A DNA stretch of 64,000 bases, taken from the NCBI GenBank assembly GCA_027574665.1, contig CM050690.1, positions 34,256,357 to 34,320,356 on the forward strand, given 5' to 3'. This document shows, in pieces, positions 11,391-24,800 of the stretch (the first letter of the stretch is position 1; the number at the start of each line of letters is the position of its first letter). A program made the translations under genes and the position numbers. Below the pieces are notes generated by a model, which ran no database searches, had not been told where the DNA came from, and was given only the letters and a program-made list of their open reading frames with translations. Source of the stretch: Rhynochetos jubatus (taxonomy: Eukaryota; Chordata; Aves; Eurypygiformes; Rhynochetidae).

Positions 11391-14300
11391 GCCCTAAAAA
11401 AAGTGTGGGGATAAGAATCTGGACGTCCAGCATTTTTTTTTTTTTTTCTCTCCCCCCGCCCCCCCTTTCTTTTGATTAACTTTCGCTTGTCCTCACCAGG
11501 CCTGGTACAGAGCCAGGTGTCCATTTCCTGATAAATTTAGACCAATTTATTGTCTTAGCTGAGAGGTGTTATGTTACAGCTGACACTTAGAAGACCACTG
11601 GAGGTATCGTGTGACAAATGCCTGCCGTTAAGGGACTCTGGAAACTTGTCTTTGGGAAAGAGGATACTAGCTAGTGACTTAACCCCTCCAGCTCTCCGGT
11701 GTACGCACTCACTGCTACCACAGGTAGTACCGGGCAAACAGTGCCCTCGTCACACACGTTCATGGACGTGGCCCAAAAATGTGTTCTGAAGCTCTGCCTT
11801 CAAAGTCGCACTCATGAAAAAGAAATAATTGGAAACATCTATTAATCCCCAGAATATTTGTTTTCATCTCAGCCTTAGACATATGAATGTGCTTGAAGTG
11901 GCTGTGCTCCATGCATTAATAACAATAACAATAATAATAATAATAAATGATGCTACGGACTTCAAATACAGCCACCGAGCATCAACAAGAGCTTTCTCAA
12001 AATCGTGTAGGTGGACCTAATCCTGCCAAGCCCTGAATGCCCTTGAACGCAGTGAGTGTTGGAAGGACTCGGGTCTTCCAGGCAAACACTGAATACCTTA
12101 GACAACTAAGGCCCTTAATCTAATAATCTGTCTGGAAACAGCAAGGTGCTGACCTACCTTTGGCTGCTTTATAATCAACGCTGCTTTCCTTCATGTGTAA
12201 GCACTGCTTTTGTCAGCAGGTAATGCAGAGCTAATGCAAAGGTAAAAAATAGATACTGTTTGTCCCCAGACACCCTCATGTATGCCCCAGTTCAGAACAC
12301 GCTCTATGCAGGACAACATTTAATTACAATTTTTAAAGGAAACATGTATTTCAGATCCCTTGGCTCAAATGATCCTTCCAAAGCATATGTTTAACATTAG
12401 GAGTGTCCGTTCCTGAACCAGAGCCTAGAAGAATAGTTGAATGTTTTTTCAAAAGATTTAAAAAGTAAAAATTCCCTGTGTCAGATGACTTGTGTGAGCA
12501 AAGACCTGAGGGAACCATCTGTAACCTTAACGATGCTTGACTGGAGTAACAGCAGTAAGGACAAACATGTTGTCCTCTCCGCAGCGGAACAGCCCTCAAC
12601 AGAAGAGTTTTGGCTGCTAAACAAAATTAGGACTGGATTCAGGACTGGACCTGCAAATAAGCCTAACGCAGACAGTTTTAAAGCTATGTGGCGTCAAAGC
12701 AAGGAAGAGCTCATAAGAACAGCTGTGTATCCTACAGCATCCCAGGAGGTTCTTACATGGATTAGGCTGTGTTTTAAGCTTGTGTTTCGACTTGTACATT
12801 GTACATCCCATCAGTTTACACCTGCTGGTGCTCACAGAATGTTGGCTACATAATGTGGGCAGATGCCTTCAACTCTGGCCTAGCTTTACTGGCACAGACA
12901 GCAGTGATTTCTTCCTCTCATGGACAAGAGGCCCAAGAGGCAAGCTCAGCCAGCTCTATCCAGCCTATGAACTCACTGCACTTAGACCACTTCTTTTCCA
13001 ACATTTGCTTGCTCCAGGCTCATAAGAAGAGCCCGGTGTATGGAGAGCTACGTGGTTCAGCCGTGCCAAAGCCTGGTTTGCTGACAAGCCAAGGATCACA
13101 GTGCTGCCATGAGACTGAGCAAAGCCATCAAACCGTCCCACGCAATTCTGCCTGCAAGTGGTTTCCTCGCTTAGGGCTGGGCAGCCAGAGTGACAGGTAT
13201 ACCTGCAAATGCAGCGATGCACAGCTGCATGGTCCCCTGGGGATTGTGTGAGCCCAGCTTTCCACTCAGCTTTTTGGGTTTATGTACCTTTAGCAGGGTA
13301 CATAATTTCTTTTCATCTCTGATGACTTTGTACTGAAGACACACCAGCAAATAAATGAAAAGGAGGATCTTATGTTTCCATCTGCCCTAACTTTCTCTTG
13401 CTTCTGCTTATTCAGCTAACTACAGCAAGGGACAATGAAGAATGTAATCACTGATCACCTTGCTTTCCATGATGCATCCGGAGTCCCAGTCCGAGTCCCT
13501 GTGCGCTGGAGTGAGCAGAGGGCACTTGTCAAGAACTGTAGCAGTTTCTCAGCATAAAATTAAGGTTAGGAGCACAGAGCAAAAGCCACAAGGCAAACCT
13601 CCCCTGAGTGAAGCGAGCAGGCTTTGGCCTCTTGGAAGATGTGTGTGCGTCTGTCTGCAATCTACAATAATATGCCACATTCTGCAAATGTCACACGTCT
13701 ACCCCAGATACGGGAGTTCATTGGGAAACTGAACTGACAAATGTTGTCAGGCTAAAGCGTACTGGGGAGCACCTCTCTGATCTGACCTCACAGGAGAATT
13801 AGCATGTATTTGACATTTATATGTATAGCTTTACTGTAAAGGAAAAGATATTTCTGACCTCAGCATCATAGGCATACTTAAACTGTGTCTCTTCAGTCCT
13901 GGAAAGTACAAAAAATTTTTGAGGTTGTGCTGCCAGCTTCATTGTTGGTTTTTTTTTTATTATTTCTGCACATTCAGAAGTACACCTAAAAGTTGTACAC
14001 TGAAGAGGTAGAAGGTTGCAAAGGCAGCTGCAAAAGTCAACATGTCACTTGAGTTGCTTACCATGAATACTAAGCAGGAGTGAGTAATTAGAAATACAGA
14101 GTACCTAATCACATCCATTTTGTTTTTGTAAAAGGGCGATCCTTATCTGAGTTGAAATGAAAACATGCATGTGAAAGGTTTGCATCCAATCACAGACTGT
14201 ACAATCATCTGACATGTTTCTGGTCAATATGAAGCAATCCAACTGGAAGTTTGAGGCCCTGAATGCTCCCAAATAAGCAGGGGCCCAGAATTATTAATAA

Positions 14301-15344
14301 ATACACTAACGAGAGGCTTGGCTCAGTTCTAGGTATTATATTTCAATATGGACTTTGATTTTTTTTTCCTGGTTTAAAACTGACTGAAGTGAGATGGTTG
14401 TGATTTACGTAATGCTAACCCTGACATATGGCTTTTTTCAGAGATTACACTTCTGCATTTAGATATATTGTTAGAAGCAAAGTTGTCCCATTATTTTCAA
14501 CTAGGAAAACCTTCAATGTCAGACTTATATTCCTGGCATTTCATATTGGCTTTCCAACATGTTTAGCTGGTATTTTATTTCCCTGTGTTCAAGACCTTTG
14601 ATATCTCCAGTTTCTTATCCTCCGTGTCTGCTGTGTCTGTCAGCTTTTTGGTCAGTTATAGACTCCTCATAATCTATAATAAGGACCTTCTAGATATTGT
14701 TTAATTCTCTTGGAAAAAGAATATTTAATCCCAGATGGTCAGTTGATATTTTTTCTTCTCTGGTTATTTGTCTCTGGACTCCAGAAAGAAAAACGAATTT
14801 GTATAGTTCTTTGTATGAAATCAGTGGTAAACAATATTAAATCAAGGGTTTTTTGTCCTCTAGCGAAATATCAAACTAGGAAGGTAAAAAATGTCAAGTG
14901 CTAGTGCATGCTGAGGGGTTTGCTTGAAAAAGAAAACAGTGTTTATCACACCGTCCAGCAAAAGCAATGCTATGCCATTTTTGTGGTGATAGTCATGAAA
15001 GTGGTAGGACAAAAATCCTGAGTTTCAAAACTCCAGGATGTGTCAAAGCTTTCTCAGTCAAATGTCTACATCTGAGCAAAGAAAGAGAAATAGCAGGCTG
15101 GACATCCCATTGCAAGACCTCCAAGTGCCCTAAACAACAAAACATAGCACTGTGAAAGAAGCTGGGTGACAGATGCCTCACTGCTTCCTCACACCCTGGC
15201 GAGGCTCCGACTCTGGGATACCCATGAGGGCAGGCAGTCACCCTTGCTGGTTCTTCAGCTTTGAAGCTAGTACTTTTGTGTTTCCCCACCTCACCCGGCA
15301 GTGCATGGTTCCGCTATACTCTTCTCCAATTCCCCTTTCCCAGG
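11391..15344. other. Non-coding stretch with minor simple repeats
   Basis: A T15 run at 11,433-11,447 followed by C-rich sequence, and an (AAT)/(AAC)-type microsatellite at about 11,917-11,947, are the only simple features. Two overlapping frames (138 and 150 codons, 12.4-13.3 kb) show no recognisable protein. The remainder is unique AT-rich sequence. Confidence 0.5.
11917..11947 (+). repeat. Short (AAT)n microsatellite
   Basis: AATAAC units pass into about seven AAT units. It is short and slightly imperfect, a typical trinucleotide microsatellite. Confidence 0.85.
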
Positions 15345-15773
15345 AGGGCTGGGATCTAGAGCACAAGTCCCATGAGGCGCGGCTGAGGGAACTGGGGTTG
15401 GTTAGCCTCCGCTTAGAGGCTGAGGGGAGGCCTTATCACTCTCTACAACTACCTGAAAGAAGGGTGCAGAGAGGTGAGTGTTGGTCTCTTCTCCAAAGTG
15501 ACAAGCGACAGGGCAAGAGGAAATGCCCTTAAGCTGTGCCAGGGGAGGTTTAGATTGGATACTAGGAAAAATGTCCTCACTGAAAGGGTTGTCAGGCACT
15601 GGAACGGGCTGCCCAGGGAAGTGGTTGGGTCACCATCCCTGGAGGTGTTTAAAAGACGTGTAGATGAGGCACTTAGGAACCTGGATTACTGGTGGACTTG
15701 GCAGTGTTGGGTTAATGATTGGACCCAAAGATGTTAAAGGTCTTTTCCAACCTAAAATATTCTGTAATTCTAT
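15345..15773 (+). mobile_element. CR1 LINE, 5'-truncated 3' end
   Basis: This is the terminal part of an avian CR1 non-LTR retrotransposon, recognised from its nucleotide sequence (for example CTCTACAACTACCTGAAAG and TTCCAACCTAAAATATTCTG) and from the decayed end of its ORF2 (reverse transcriptase) product. The + frame through 15,474-15,690 reads [12 protein letters not shown] and [12 protein letters not shown], the usual CR1 ORF2 C-terminus. The upstream part (EHKSHEARLRELG) is in another frame; a 2-nt deletion near 15,405-15,415, relative to the common CR1 pattern, explains the break. The element ends in ATTCTRTAATTCTATG octamers with no poly(A), as CR1 does. It is a dead, severely 5'-truncated copy. 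Target-site duplications are not evident. Confidence 0.95.
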
Positions 15774-18700
15774 GACCCCCCAGGGTGCTGACACTGCTGC
15801 TCACCACCTTGGTGTCATCTTCAAGTGCTTCAACACACTCTTGGTTTCTGTTGCCTGCAAAAGGGGACTGACAAGGAGAGTGCAGCAGTGTGTATCCCTC
15901 CAGGAGGACAACAAGGTGGGACCACTGGTCTGTGTCAGATGCAGGGGCCTGCCCATGGTCAAATGTCCCTTTTGAGTCTCAAGCCACAGCAGGAAGTAAT
16001 TCAACAGTTATAATTGTCTTTCCTGAGGCCTCTCCTGACAGGCCAGTTAATTAAATTTCTTGTTTGCCCCTGAGCCTCCTCCTGTTTGACAGTGTGTCAG
16101 TGCTGTATTTTATTAGGCATTGACAACAGATTATTTTAATGGCCTTTTCCAGGGATGTTACTGTCAAGTTAAAAAAAAAATCACTGTGATCTGGGATTCT
16201 CTGGCAGGAGAAACATTAACATTAGATAAGATGTAATGGTATAAGGCATCTTACAGTAGGAAGTTTTCAAAGAATCAACTTTCTCTTCTTGAAACTATGA
16301 AACAGTGAAAGGGTAAGAAATTAATTTTCTGTGGCTAGATCACGTGTAGAACTGAAGAGTCACCAGATCTGTTTTGATGCAGCATTTCTTTATTGGACCG
16401 GTTGGTGAAACTCTTGTGCCCTGTCACCTGCTGATGGTGACAAATCTATCAGCTGTCTGAGATATTTGGGAAACAGGTGGGATTAGAATGAGGTCATTCA
16501 CTTTGCAGGTCGTCACACTGCAGACCTCACATTCACTGTGAGGTCTTCACATTGCAGATTTCTAAAGACTGCATTGATGTTTGTCAGTCAAAATGTGAAG
16601 GGGAGAAGGGAATTTCTTGTTACATGGGTTTTTTAAAAGATTTTTCCTTCGCTATGCACAACAAAGTTCAGTGAAATCTGAAATAAAATGGGCTTGATAG
16701 AAATTGTCTTCATGAAATAAAGCATTTTCTTGTATGCTTCATTATTTTTAGAAACTGAAAAACAAGCACAGCAAGGAAAATATTAAAATACCATGTACGG
16801 GTCATTTGTGCCACTTAAAGAGCACCAAATGAATTATTTGACACACAAACCATCTCTCTTTTCAGAAGAATTTCATGCAGCTGAAATAGTTTTGATGAAC
16901 ATGATTTCTTTTTTTTGTAAAAGGAGCATTAGATCCAGTATGCCTCCTCTTTTCCAATTACGTGGTGCACTGAGGGCCCAGTCAGTAACACGGACTCCAG
17001 GTGAACACTTGTTAGAGCAGTGGGACCCTCGCCAGAGCAAGGAGTGGAAGGCTGGACCCTTAGGGGAGAGGAGGATTGTAACAACTGAGCTGAGCTGAAA
17101 GACTTTTCTGAAGGAAAGAAAAATAAAACAAAACATGGGAAAGCCTCCAGGTAGCTCTTGTAATTACAGACAAATTCAGTATCATTTTCCAAGTCAAAGA
17201 CATAATTACCATCATTGTTTCATTTGGAATGCTGAAAAAAACCCCAAAACAGCCTATTTTTTGCCAAGCTCCCTGGGTGTGCTGGAGAATATGCAATGCC
17301 TACCTAGCTAGCCTGGCTGGAACTACACCTAAACCACAGCCGAGTCAACGGCTGCTCACAGAGGAGAAAAAGGAAGCTCCCTCAGAAACCAGCCCATGGG
17401 GTCAGGCACATGCAGACTAGCCACAGGTACCTGGCCATGCCATTTATCCTGCCCGTGTCTGCACCTTTCCTGCAGCTTTATAACACACGGTGCAGTTTTT
17501 GGTCTCTGGAAGGGGTTCAAGTCTAGGGCAGGTGGTGGTAGCTCCAGTGATATCACAGGGTTACTCCCTATCCTGGGGAATAACACTGCCCTTGACAGCT
17601 ACTCCACAAATAACAAGCATGCTTGGTTTACCTCCTTGAATCACCTGGTATTGTCTGACCTGAACTTTCATACGGTGATATAGTTGTTTGAGGAAGCATT
17701 TACATCAGAGCCCATGAAATTCATGTTATATAGCATTTATTTCTTATTTAACTTCTGCGTTATACGAAGCTTATGCTGAGGAAAGTATTCAGTATTTTGT
17801 CAGTGTCTGTCTATAGTTAGACTATTGTGGGACCACAACAGTGAGGAGACCATCAGTCTCACGATGTGAAGCTCAACCGTACTGATCAGCTCTCATTATT
17901 CCTATATTCCTTATACCTATTCTCATTCTCAGTCGCAGCAGCATGGACAGTTGGCCCACAGAAAGAGCTGCTGCTCTATTTCGACTACGTGACATTAGTA
18001 TTTTTCTTTAGATAAGAGAGCAATTTCCAGGGAGTCTCCCAATCGCTCCTGCTTAGCGCATGGAGTTTCAGATCACTGGCTGGTCTTGGGGCACACAAAC
18101 TGCATAACTGTATGGTTAAACTAAACCAGAAGACACACCCTAGCAGCACACTGACTGTATTTCCACTGCTAATGGACATCCAGCACAAAACCAGGTCAGA
18201 GCTAGTCCAAAATACAACTCCTGAAACACATCTGGTATGAATGGTGACTCTCCAGTACAGTTCCTGTTGTGCTCCAGAAGTTGTTTATGTGAAAGTGTCC
18301 TTCACCATCTGCCCAAACAACAGTAGATGACAGATCATACAGAGACTGCATTAACACAATCCCTCCAACCCTAGCTTTTGCCTGTGGAGCTGCATCCACC
18401 TGGTACATGTACTGGATGTGAAGCAAAATGGGCTGGAGTAGATGTGACATGGAAAGCAAAGGCTGCTGGCACTCCTGCCCTTGGGCAATCAGACACCACG
18501 CACAGTAGGTAAGAGCACATGTAAACACTGAGGCTGAAACGTGGGTCAAAACAAAGCAGTGGCATATTCTAATCCACTTATTAGGGACACAGATGTCAGG
18601 TTCACTGATATATTTTAGGTTGTTACCTGCTGAACCTGTGATTGTCCACGCTTCTGTCCATCACAGTGTCAGAGTCCACAGTGCATCCACACAGGATGAT

Positions 18701-19059
18701 TGCAGATCATACCGGATATGGCTGTATTTAAATAATCCATATGGGGTTTTTTTAGGAAGGTTCTCAAATTATTTCCCTTGTCAAAAATGACCTTGTGATG
18801 TGACAGGTGTGCTCAGCTCCTACCATCTCAGATTCTCTGTGGCTTTACTTGCGCTTTCGGCTCTGAATTCACTTGCAGCCTGCATTCAGTGACAGCTTAA
18901 AGTTAGCAATCAGACAATAAAAGCAAGGATAAACAGTTGAACCTGCTGTTGGATTGATAAGAAATAGGAAAACACTATATAGCAAATTCCATCACCTCTT
19001 TCTTCAGGCAGTCACTTCCCACATATCCCAGGGCTGCCAACAGACTTCTGCTGTGTTTG
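15774..19059. other. Non-coding stretch, nothing recognised
   Basis: Unique-looking sequence follows the CR1 copy. Multiple frames of 60-115 codons on both strands are uninformative. No further repeat family is recognised. Confidence 0.5.
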
Positions 19060-19583
19060 CTTAGGCAAATCATGCCCAGCGGCTGATTAGCTCTTTTTCC
19101 CCCCTGGGAACAAAAATATTGTTCTTTCAGTAAAGGTTTTGTTAGAATACAGCCCCACCTTTCCTAGAAGCAGAAGTGAGCTAGTCGGATATGTATCCCC
19201 TTCCCAAAAGCACAGCAAAGAGACCCTCATCGTCCACCAGCAATGGCTTGAAAGCCCTAAATGTTTTGCTAAGCTAGTGTTTCCTTTATGTTAAGACAGG
19301 CCCGTTGTGCTAGAAAGTGCTCTGTGTAATCTGTGTCTTAAAAACGCGGAGCCTGGAGTGTTAAATGAAGAGCTTGTTATTACTGTCCTATTGTTAGCCA
19401 CACGTGGCACTAGTAGGGAGATACTGTTGTGTATTTTGGCTGTGTTAATAAATCTAAACCCTGCCTTCGATGCTGTGTGGTGATCAAAAGATATTGCTCA
19501 AAGGACTCGTGTCTTCTGCAGACACAGGTTGTCGTATGTACTGCAGTCATCGTTGCTTCAGTATGAGCAGAATGCACTGTGGT

Positions 19584-19603
19584 AAAAAAAAAAAAAAAAA
19601 AAA
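19584..19603 (+). repeat. Poly(A) tract, A20
   Basis: Twenty uninterrupted adenines. No retroposed gene body or polyadenylation signal is recognisable immediately upstream, so it is not called a processed pseudogene tail. Confidence 0.95.
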
Positions 19604-19760
19604 GTCTTATTTTTACCCAGTACTTTACTTTAAAGGTTAAATTTCAGCAGCTTGGTCTTGTGGAGATCGGTATTTTCATCGAAGTATTACAAACACTTTA
19701 GTATAAACCACACTTACACAACAAACAAAATAAACAGCTACTGAACTTTCCTTTCATCCC

Positions 19761-19786
19761 CAAAACAAACAAACAAACAAACAACA
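19761..19786 (+). repeat. Short (AAAC)n microsatellite
   Basis: About six AAAC/CAAA units in tandem, preceded by CCCC and followed by an imperfect continuation. Confidence 0.85.
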
Positions 19787-20170
19787 AGGCAAACAAAATT
19801 TTACAAAAAGCAAAATTTTAGGACTGTGAGGTGACCTGGAATCTAACGTCAAATGCAAAGTGGTTAAGCCTGTACGTTCATTTCTTTTCTTACTTTACAT
19901 TTAATGTTGTTTGAAATATAGTACTATGTAGGCATGATTTACACCTAGGCTTAGGAATGTGCTCACATGCTACTGTTCTTTATGTCCGGCTTTTGGCCTC
20001 GGCAAAAGCATCTGTTTCACATGGCGGAAAATTGGAATCAAATTGACTTGGTTTAAATTAGTTCATTATGTGCTAAGTAGTGGTTTGGAGCTGTGGGTGT
20101 CGTTATTGAAATGTTTTTCTTGTCTATAGAAAAATAGGAAATTACCTAAAGTAAAGGTGGAAAATATTAA

Positions 20171-21484
20171 CTAATGCCAACAGCACTTGAACAGAATGGC
20201 TGGAGGTGTCGGGTCCTCACTACATCAATCATGTCAGATTATTAGCTCTCTTTCATGAGGTGCACCTGTAATAGAGGGGTTTTGTTGAGAAATAGATATA
20301 AAAAATATGTGAATGATAAATGAGAATATGAGTTGTGCTTCCTATAACCGTGAAAGTTAACAAACACTGTTAGCTCCACAGCAAATTGTAAGTGAAGGCC
20401 GCTGATTCCTCGAGACTCATGAAATGACTCAAGTAAAAGGGACATTTCTGAAGGAAACACTTACCATAATCAACATTTTAGCATTTCTGCTAAGAGTGGT
20501 TTGCCGATCTATGGGATATATGGTTTTTAACGAAAACCTGTTCTTACTAAAAGTGCACGGCAGCGGTTTGAATGCAAGTTCAGGGGTTTTTTGATACTCT
20601 GCTTGCATAAGGCACTGGCCAGAAGGCAGCAGAGACGTGGTGATTGTAGCTCCTCCTGGGAGGCTGAGACCCCTGGTTGTGAGTGATCCCACAGTGTGAA
20701 CATCAAGTCTCTGATCTCTGATCACTAGTAGGTCATCCATCAGGACATATTGGCAGACACTGACAACTCACCCTGAGCATGTGAGCCAGCTGGCTAGTTA
20801 TCTGAGAACTGTGTTGTCTCAACACTGAAGGAAAAAAATAATCAAGTTTAAAGGTTTTTCTTTTATTTTTCACCTTAAAACATTTCAGTATGACCCAATA
20901 AATGCTATCCACAGAAAACGCGGCCCATCCTGAGCAGTTACCCTTTGTCCAGGCCACCGTTCCTCTTCAGAGGAGACAGCCAAACAAGTACTTGCTTGCT
21001 TTTGGGCTACCAAGAGGCAGAATGAAATATGGTACCAGTTTCTTCTCCCTCTCAAAGCTGTAACCTCATCTTACACAAGCATTCAACGTAAGCCACTATT
21101 TATGCCCCCGAACAGCCAGGACTTTCAGCAGCAATGTGAACACCCTCTCTGCTGACCAGTTCTCTGCAGCCAAAACCCTGAAGTCTCTGGATACAACTTT
21201 GCTTTTTCCCCTGCTTTACTTCAGCAAACCCTCCTGCCTGGCCAAAAATGCCAACGAGATGTTGGGCAACAGCAGGAAGGGTCCTGATGGCAGAGGACAT
21301 TGTTTTGCCACCTAATAAAACCTTGTGGTGCTGTGTGCAGAGCTGGTCTCTGAAGCCCGAGAGGGGTGTAATGTAGTTGGAAAACACCCAGAGGAGGGAA
21401 AGAAAAATGCTTGGGTTGGCAGAGCAGCAGGCTTAGCAGGAGGGGCTAGGAGGACTGGGACTCTGGTGGAGAGAGGAGAAGGCT
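20171..21484. other. Non-coding stretch, nothing recognised
   Basis: No recognisable gene or repeat. Minus-strand frames of 72-103 codons between 20.24 and 21.39 kb have no domain pattern that I can identify. Confidence 0.45.
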
Positions 21485-21800
21485 GAGACACTATACAACA
21501 AGTTTACAAAATGATAAAGGTGGTGAATAACTTGGGCATGCTGTTCCGTAAATTTCACAATACTAGAGCTATGGAGCACTCATAGATCATCGTCAGTTAG
21601 ATACAAAGGTTTTCATTTACAGTGCACACAGTGAACTTATGGGACTTGCTGCCAGAGAAGGGTGAGAAGGCAGGCAGTGCCAGCAGGCCCCAAAAAAGGA
21701 TTAGGCAAATTCCTGTGCAGTATGTATAATCTATGAACGGGCACTAAGAGGATGAGGCAGGGGTGTAGCCTGTCTCACCCCTCAGTGACGCTGGCGAAGA
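21485..21800 (+). mobile_element. Ancient CR1/L3-like LINE fragment
   Basis: By eye this aligns with the 3' part of the old amniote CR1 lineage, abundant in turtles and crocodilians and present as relics in birds. Landmarks in order are a degraded '(AC)AAAATGATAAAGGTGGTGAATAA'-like block near 21,505-21,530, the 'CACACAGTGAACTTATGGGACTTGCTGCC' region at about 21,625-21,653 (the counterpart of a 'gtggaactccttgcc' stretch), 'AAAAAAGGATTAGGCAAATTCCTG' near 21,693-21,716, and a decayed tail region. Divergence is high with small indels and no open frame survives. The boundaries are approximate. Confidence 0.7.
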
Positions 21801-24800
21801 ACAATGGCTCAGAAGTGTCCAGGCTCTCCTGCTCCCCCTCTAAATAGCACCTCCCCTTCAGAGTAGACAGTCTGAGTAGACTTTCCAAACTCTTGAAAAG
21901 TGTCCTGAAGCTGGAGACAGACTGAGAACATTTAACAAGGTCCTTGAAATGTTTCATCTGTAACCCAGGATGCAGATATCACGGCTAGAGCTTTCTTGTG
22001 CATAGGTGGAAAAGATTTCTTCTCCTGGTCATAACTGTGACAAATATTCGTGTTAAGCGGTGTCTCTGGAGAAGGACTGTTGTTCTGCTCCTCTTGAGAC
22101 ATGACTTTGGTCATCCTATAGAGAGGCCATTGATGCTAATACAGTGTCATCTTTGTCATTGTATCTCTACGTATCTCCTGATAGTGAAATTGAACTCAAC
22201 TTATCTTTTAATTTTGGATATTTAATCTTTTACGTGTTCTTTCTGTATTTAAAAAAGAACCACGTAACCCTTCATCTTCTCACTGAAAAAAAAGAAAAAA
22301 AAGCTGGCTAATGGTTCACATGCCCTAATGTGCCTGGCACTCTTCAATCCTTACTTATCATGCGCTGTGGATTCAGAAAATACACAAATAAGATATGAAC
22401 TCTGCTTTTTTTAAGATGCGTGCATCTTTTGAGATAGGTTGTCTTGAAATTTGAGTAGTACCAGCTGTGGGACTGTGATACGGAAAGAAAAACAGGTGAG
22501 GAGGAGTTCAAAATTTGCTGTTCACTGTCTTTGAGTAGGCACAGTTGTGATTGTTATCCTCATGATGGCAAGGAGGTGACTATCCGTGGAGAAGAGTCTT
22601 TGACAGTAGAGAATTGAGTCATCATTGCCTTCTTTCACTGGATCCCTGACTCTTGGACAGACAGACATACGTGTAGTACCAGACCCAAGATCACTTGTCT
22701 CCATATGCATTTGAACAGAAGATACCCTGTATTTCCACCCTGGTGTGTAAACCTTTGTCAGCTCCCTTTATTCCTCTCTTTTTTCTGCCCGATCAGATTA
22801 CTGCAGCGTAGTCTGCAACAGCAGACTATGTTTAGCACTATGCCTTCCTCCCTTCTTCATGTCTATGGCACTACGTCCGCTTTTAAACAGCGAAGCACAA
22901 CACTACTCTTTAAGTTGAGAACAAACCCTTGTTCCTATCTCATCTGAAACCGCAGTTTGTGGATACTCTTCTGTCTGCAGCCATAGGCCTTCTCATCTGT
23001 CTAAGCATAACCCTCCATGTGCCGTCAGTAGGCCCATGGGCTTACTGAGGAGCTGTATACATGAGGGTACTCACTCGGGCTTATACCTTAATGAGCAATA
23101 TCAAGCCTATTAGTAATAATGAAAGTGTTCAAGCAAGAAAACTTGAATTAAGAAAACCCTCTACTTACCTACTACAGTTTGCATTACAGGACATTGTTGT
23201 ATCAAACTCTCATCTACAACACACACTGGTTGTATGTCCGTGGTGGAGGAGACCCTCAGGTTCATAAATCTGCTATGGGTACCCACGAAGTCATCTATGC
23301 CTCCACCGTGGCCTCCCATCCGCAGGTTGCCCATGTAGCTCACTTGCTGTATCAGTGCAAGTAAAAGATCTACATTTACTCCAGAGAGAGTCACAGGATG
23401 CTGAACAGTTCGTCACTGTTACACACAGGGTTAAGGGTCTGGAGACTTGAAGATCTGTGAGATGGGCCTACGTTCATAGGAGAGGGGGCACATGCATGTG
23501 TAGGCCCTTTCCCTCATAAAAGTCTGCTTGTTTATTTGAGAGAAAAGAAGGCAAAGTCTTGGTGCTCTGCTGTTTCTATTAGGGATGCTTGGTGAAATCC
23601 ACATGTCAAGATCACGGACAAAGAGCTTTTCTGAGGGAAGAGCTAATCTGTATGAAAACAGTACGGAGGAGCAGACCTTCAGATATTTTCAGTGCAGTTG
23701 AACAAGGGTTAGCCATCATTAACTCTGTGTGATGGGCATCTGTCATCTGTTCTACTTTAATTTTTGGGATCCTGGGAACTTGATCAACACCATATCAAAG
23801 ACCTTGGACAGTTTTAAAATGGATGCTTCAACTCTCAGTTTTACTGGGGTGGTTTCTCACTGATGCCTTTCAGCGTAAGCAGTAAATCAAATCCTGACTA
23901 CATAGAAGTCACATGTATTTGCCAGTTAATGTATTCTGCCATCACTGAAATACATGGAAACATTGCAGTATGTTTAACCAGAATTAGAATCAGACCATAA
24001 TAACTGGACAATTGCCCTTAGTACTGTGCCAGCCTTGATTTCCCAGCAGCAGGTGTCTGGGCAAGTGCAGATGAAGTGTAGCTGAATGAAACATGTTTTA
24101 AGGCACAATAAAGCCAACATATTTTAAACAGAGCAGCTTGTCTCATCACAGTTTATACTTTCTTGGAATAATAGGAATGACACAGATGTGGTGTCCACGA
24201 TGAAGGAGAATTCAATCCTTACTGACTCTGGGCACTAAATATAAAAGCTTTCTTCAGCAGGAGCTGATGGCACTGGAGGCAGATCCAGCTACCAAAGAAT
24301 GCATCATTTAAAGGGACAGAGGGACAAGATGGAGGTGGGAGATTTGCATTGGTTTTGCTTGCAGCAGAAACTTCTTACATGACCTAGAGAATATTTGTGT
24401 TTGCATTGTGTTTCGGTGTAACAGAGGAAACCCTCTTCTCTGCCTCCCCAGGGATATTGCACGGCTGAAGGTCTTAGACCCTAGCAAGAGTGGCATTGCT
24501 TGGGATAGGTTGTGACGTTGCTGTCCTTTGCCCCGTGCAGCGGTGGCCATGCATTGACAGCCACATGGCTGTGAATGGGTTACTGGATTGCTGGGATTGA
24601 AGACAGCACTCATAGGCCAAATGAGGGTGGAACAGCTCCCAGGTTTGCTCAGCTAACTCTTTTTGGCTTAATCAACTGTACAACGGGAGAGATGTAACCT
24701 TGTTAATCATTTCTTATCATCACTCAGACCTTTGAATACATCCGCATATATTTTGATGTCCATAATGCAAAAAGGTGTATAAGCAAATCAAACAATAGTC

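Larger units (their letters stand above)
19060..20170. promoter_or_regulatory. Motif-rich unique sequence, possible conserved noncoding DNA
   Basis: This kilobase has almost no long open frames and reads like conserved noncoding DNA. It contains TCF/LEF-like GATCAAAAG and CTCAAAGG strings near 19.48-19.51 kb, a CCACACGTGG E-box-type palindrome near 19.40 kb and homeodomain-type AAATTAG near 20.06 kb. It is interrupted by an A20 run (19,584-19,603) and an (AAAC)n run (about 19,761-19,786). The assignment is weak and rests on motif density alone. Confidence 0.2.

Noticed and set aside
23161..23394. Overlapping 61- and 77-codon frames on both strands, considered as a processed pseudogene
   Set aside because: Neither product resembles a known protein, and there is no poly(A) tail or second homologous block.
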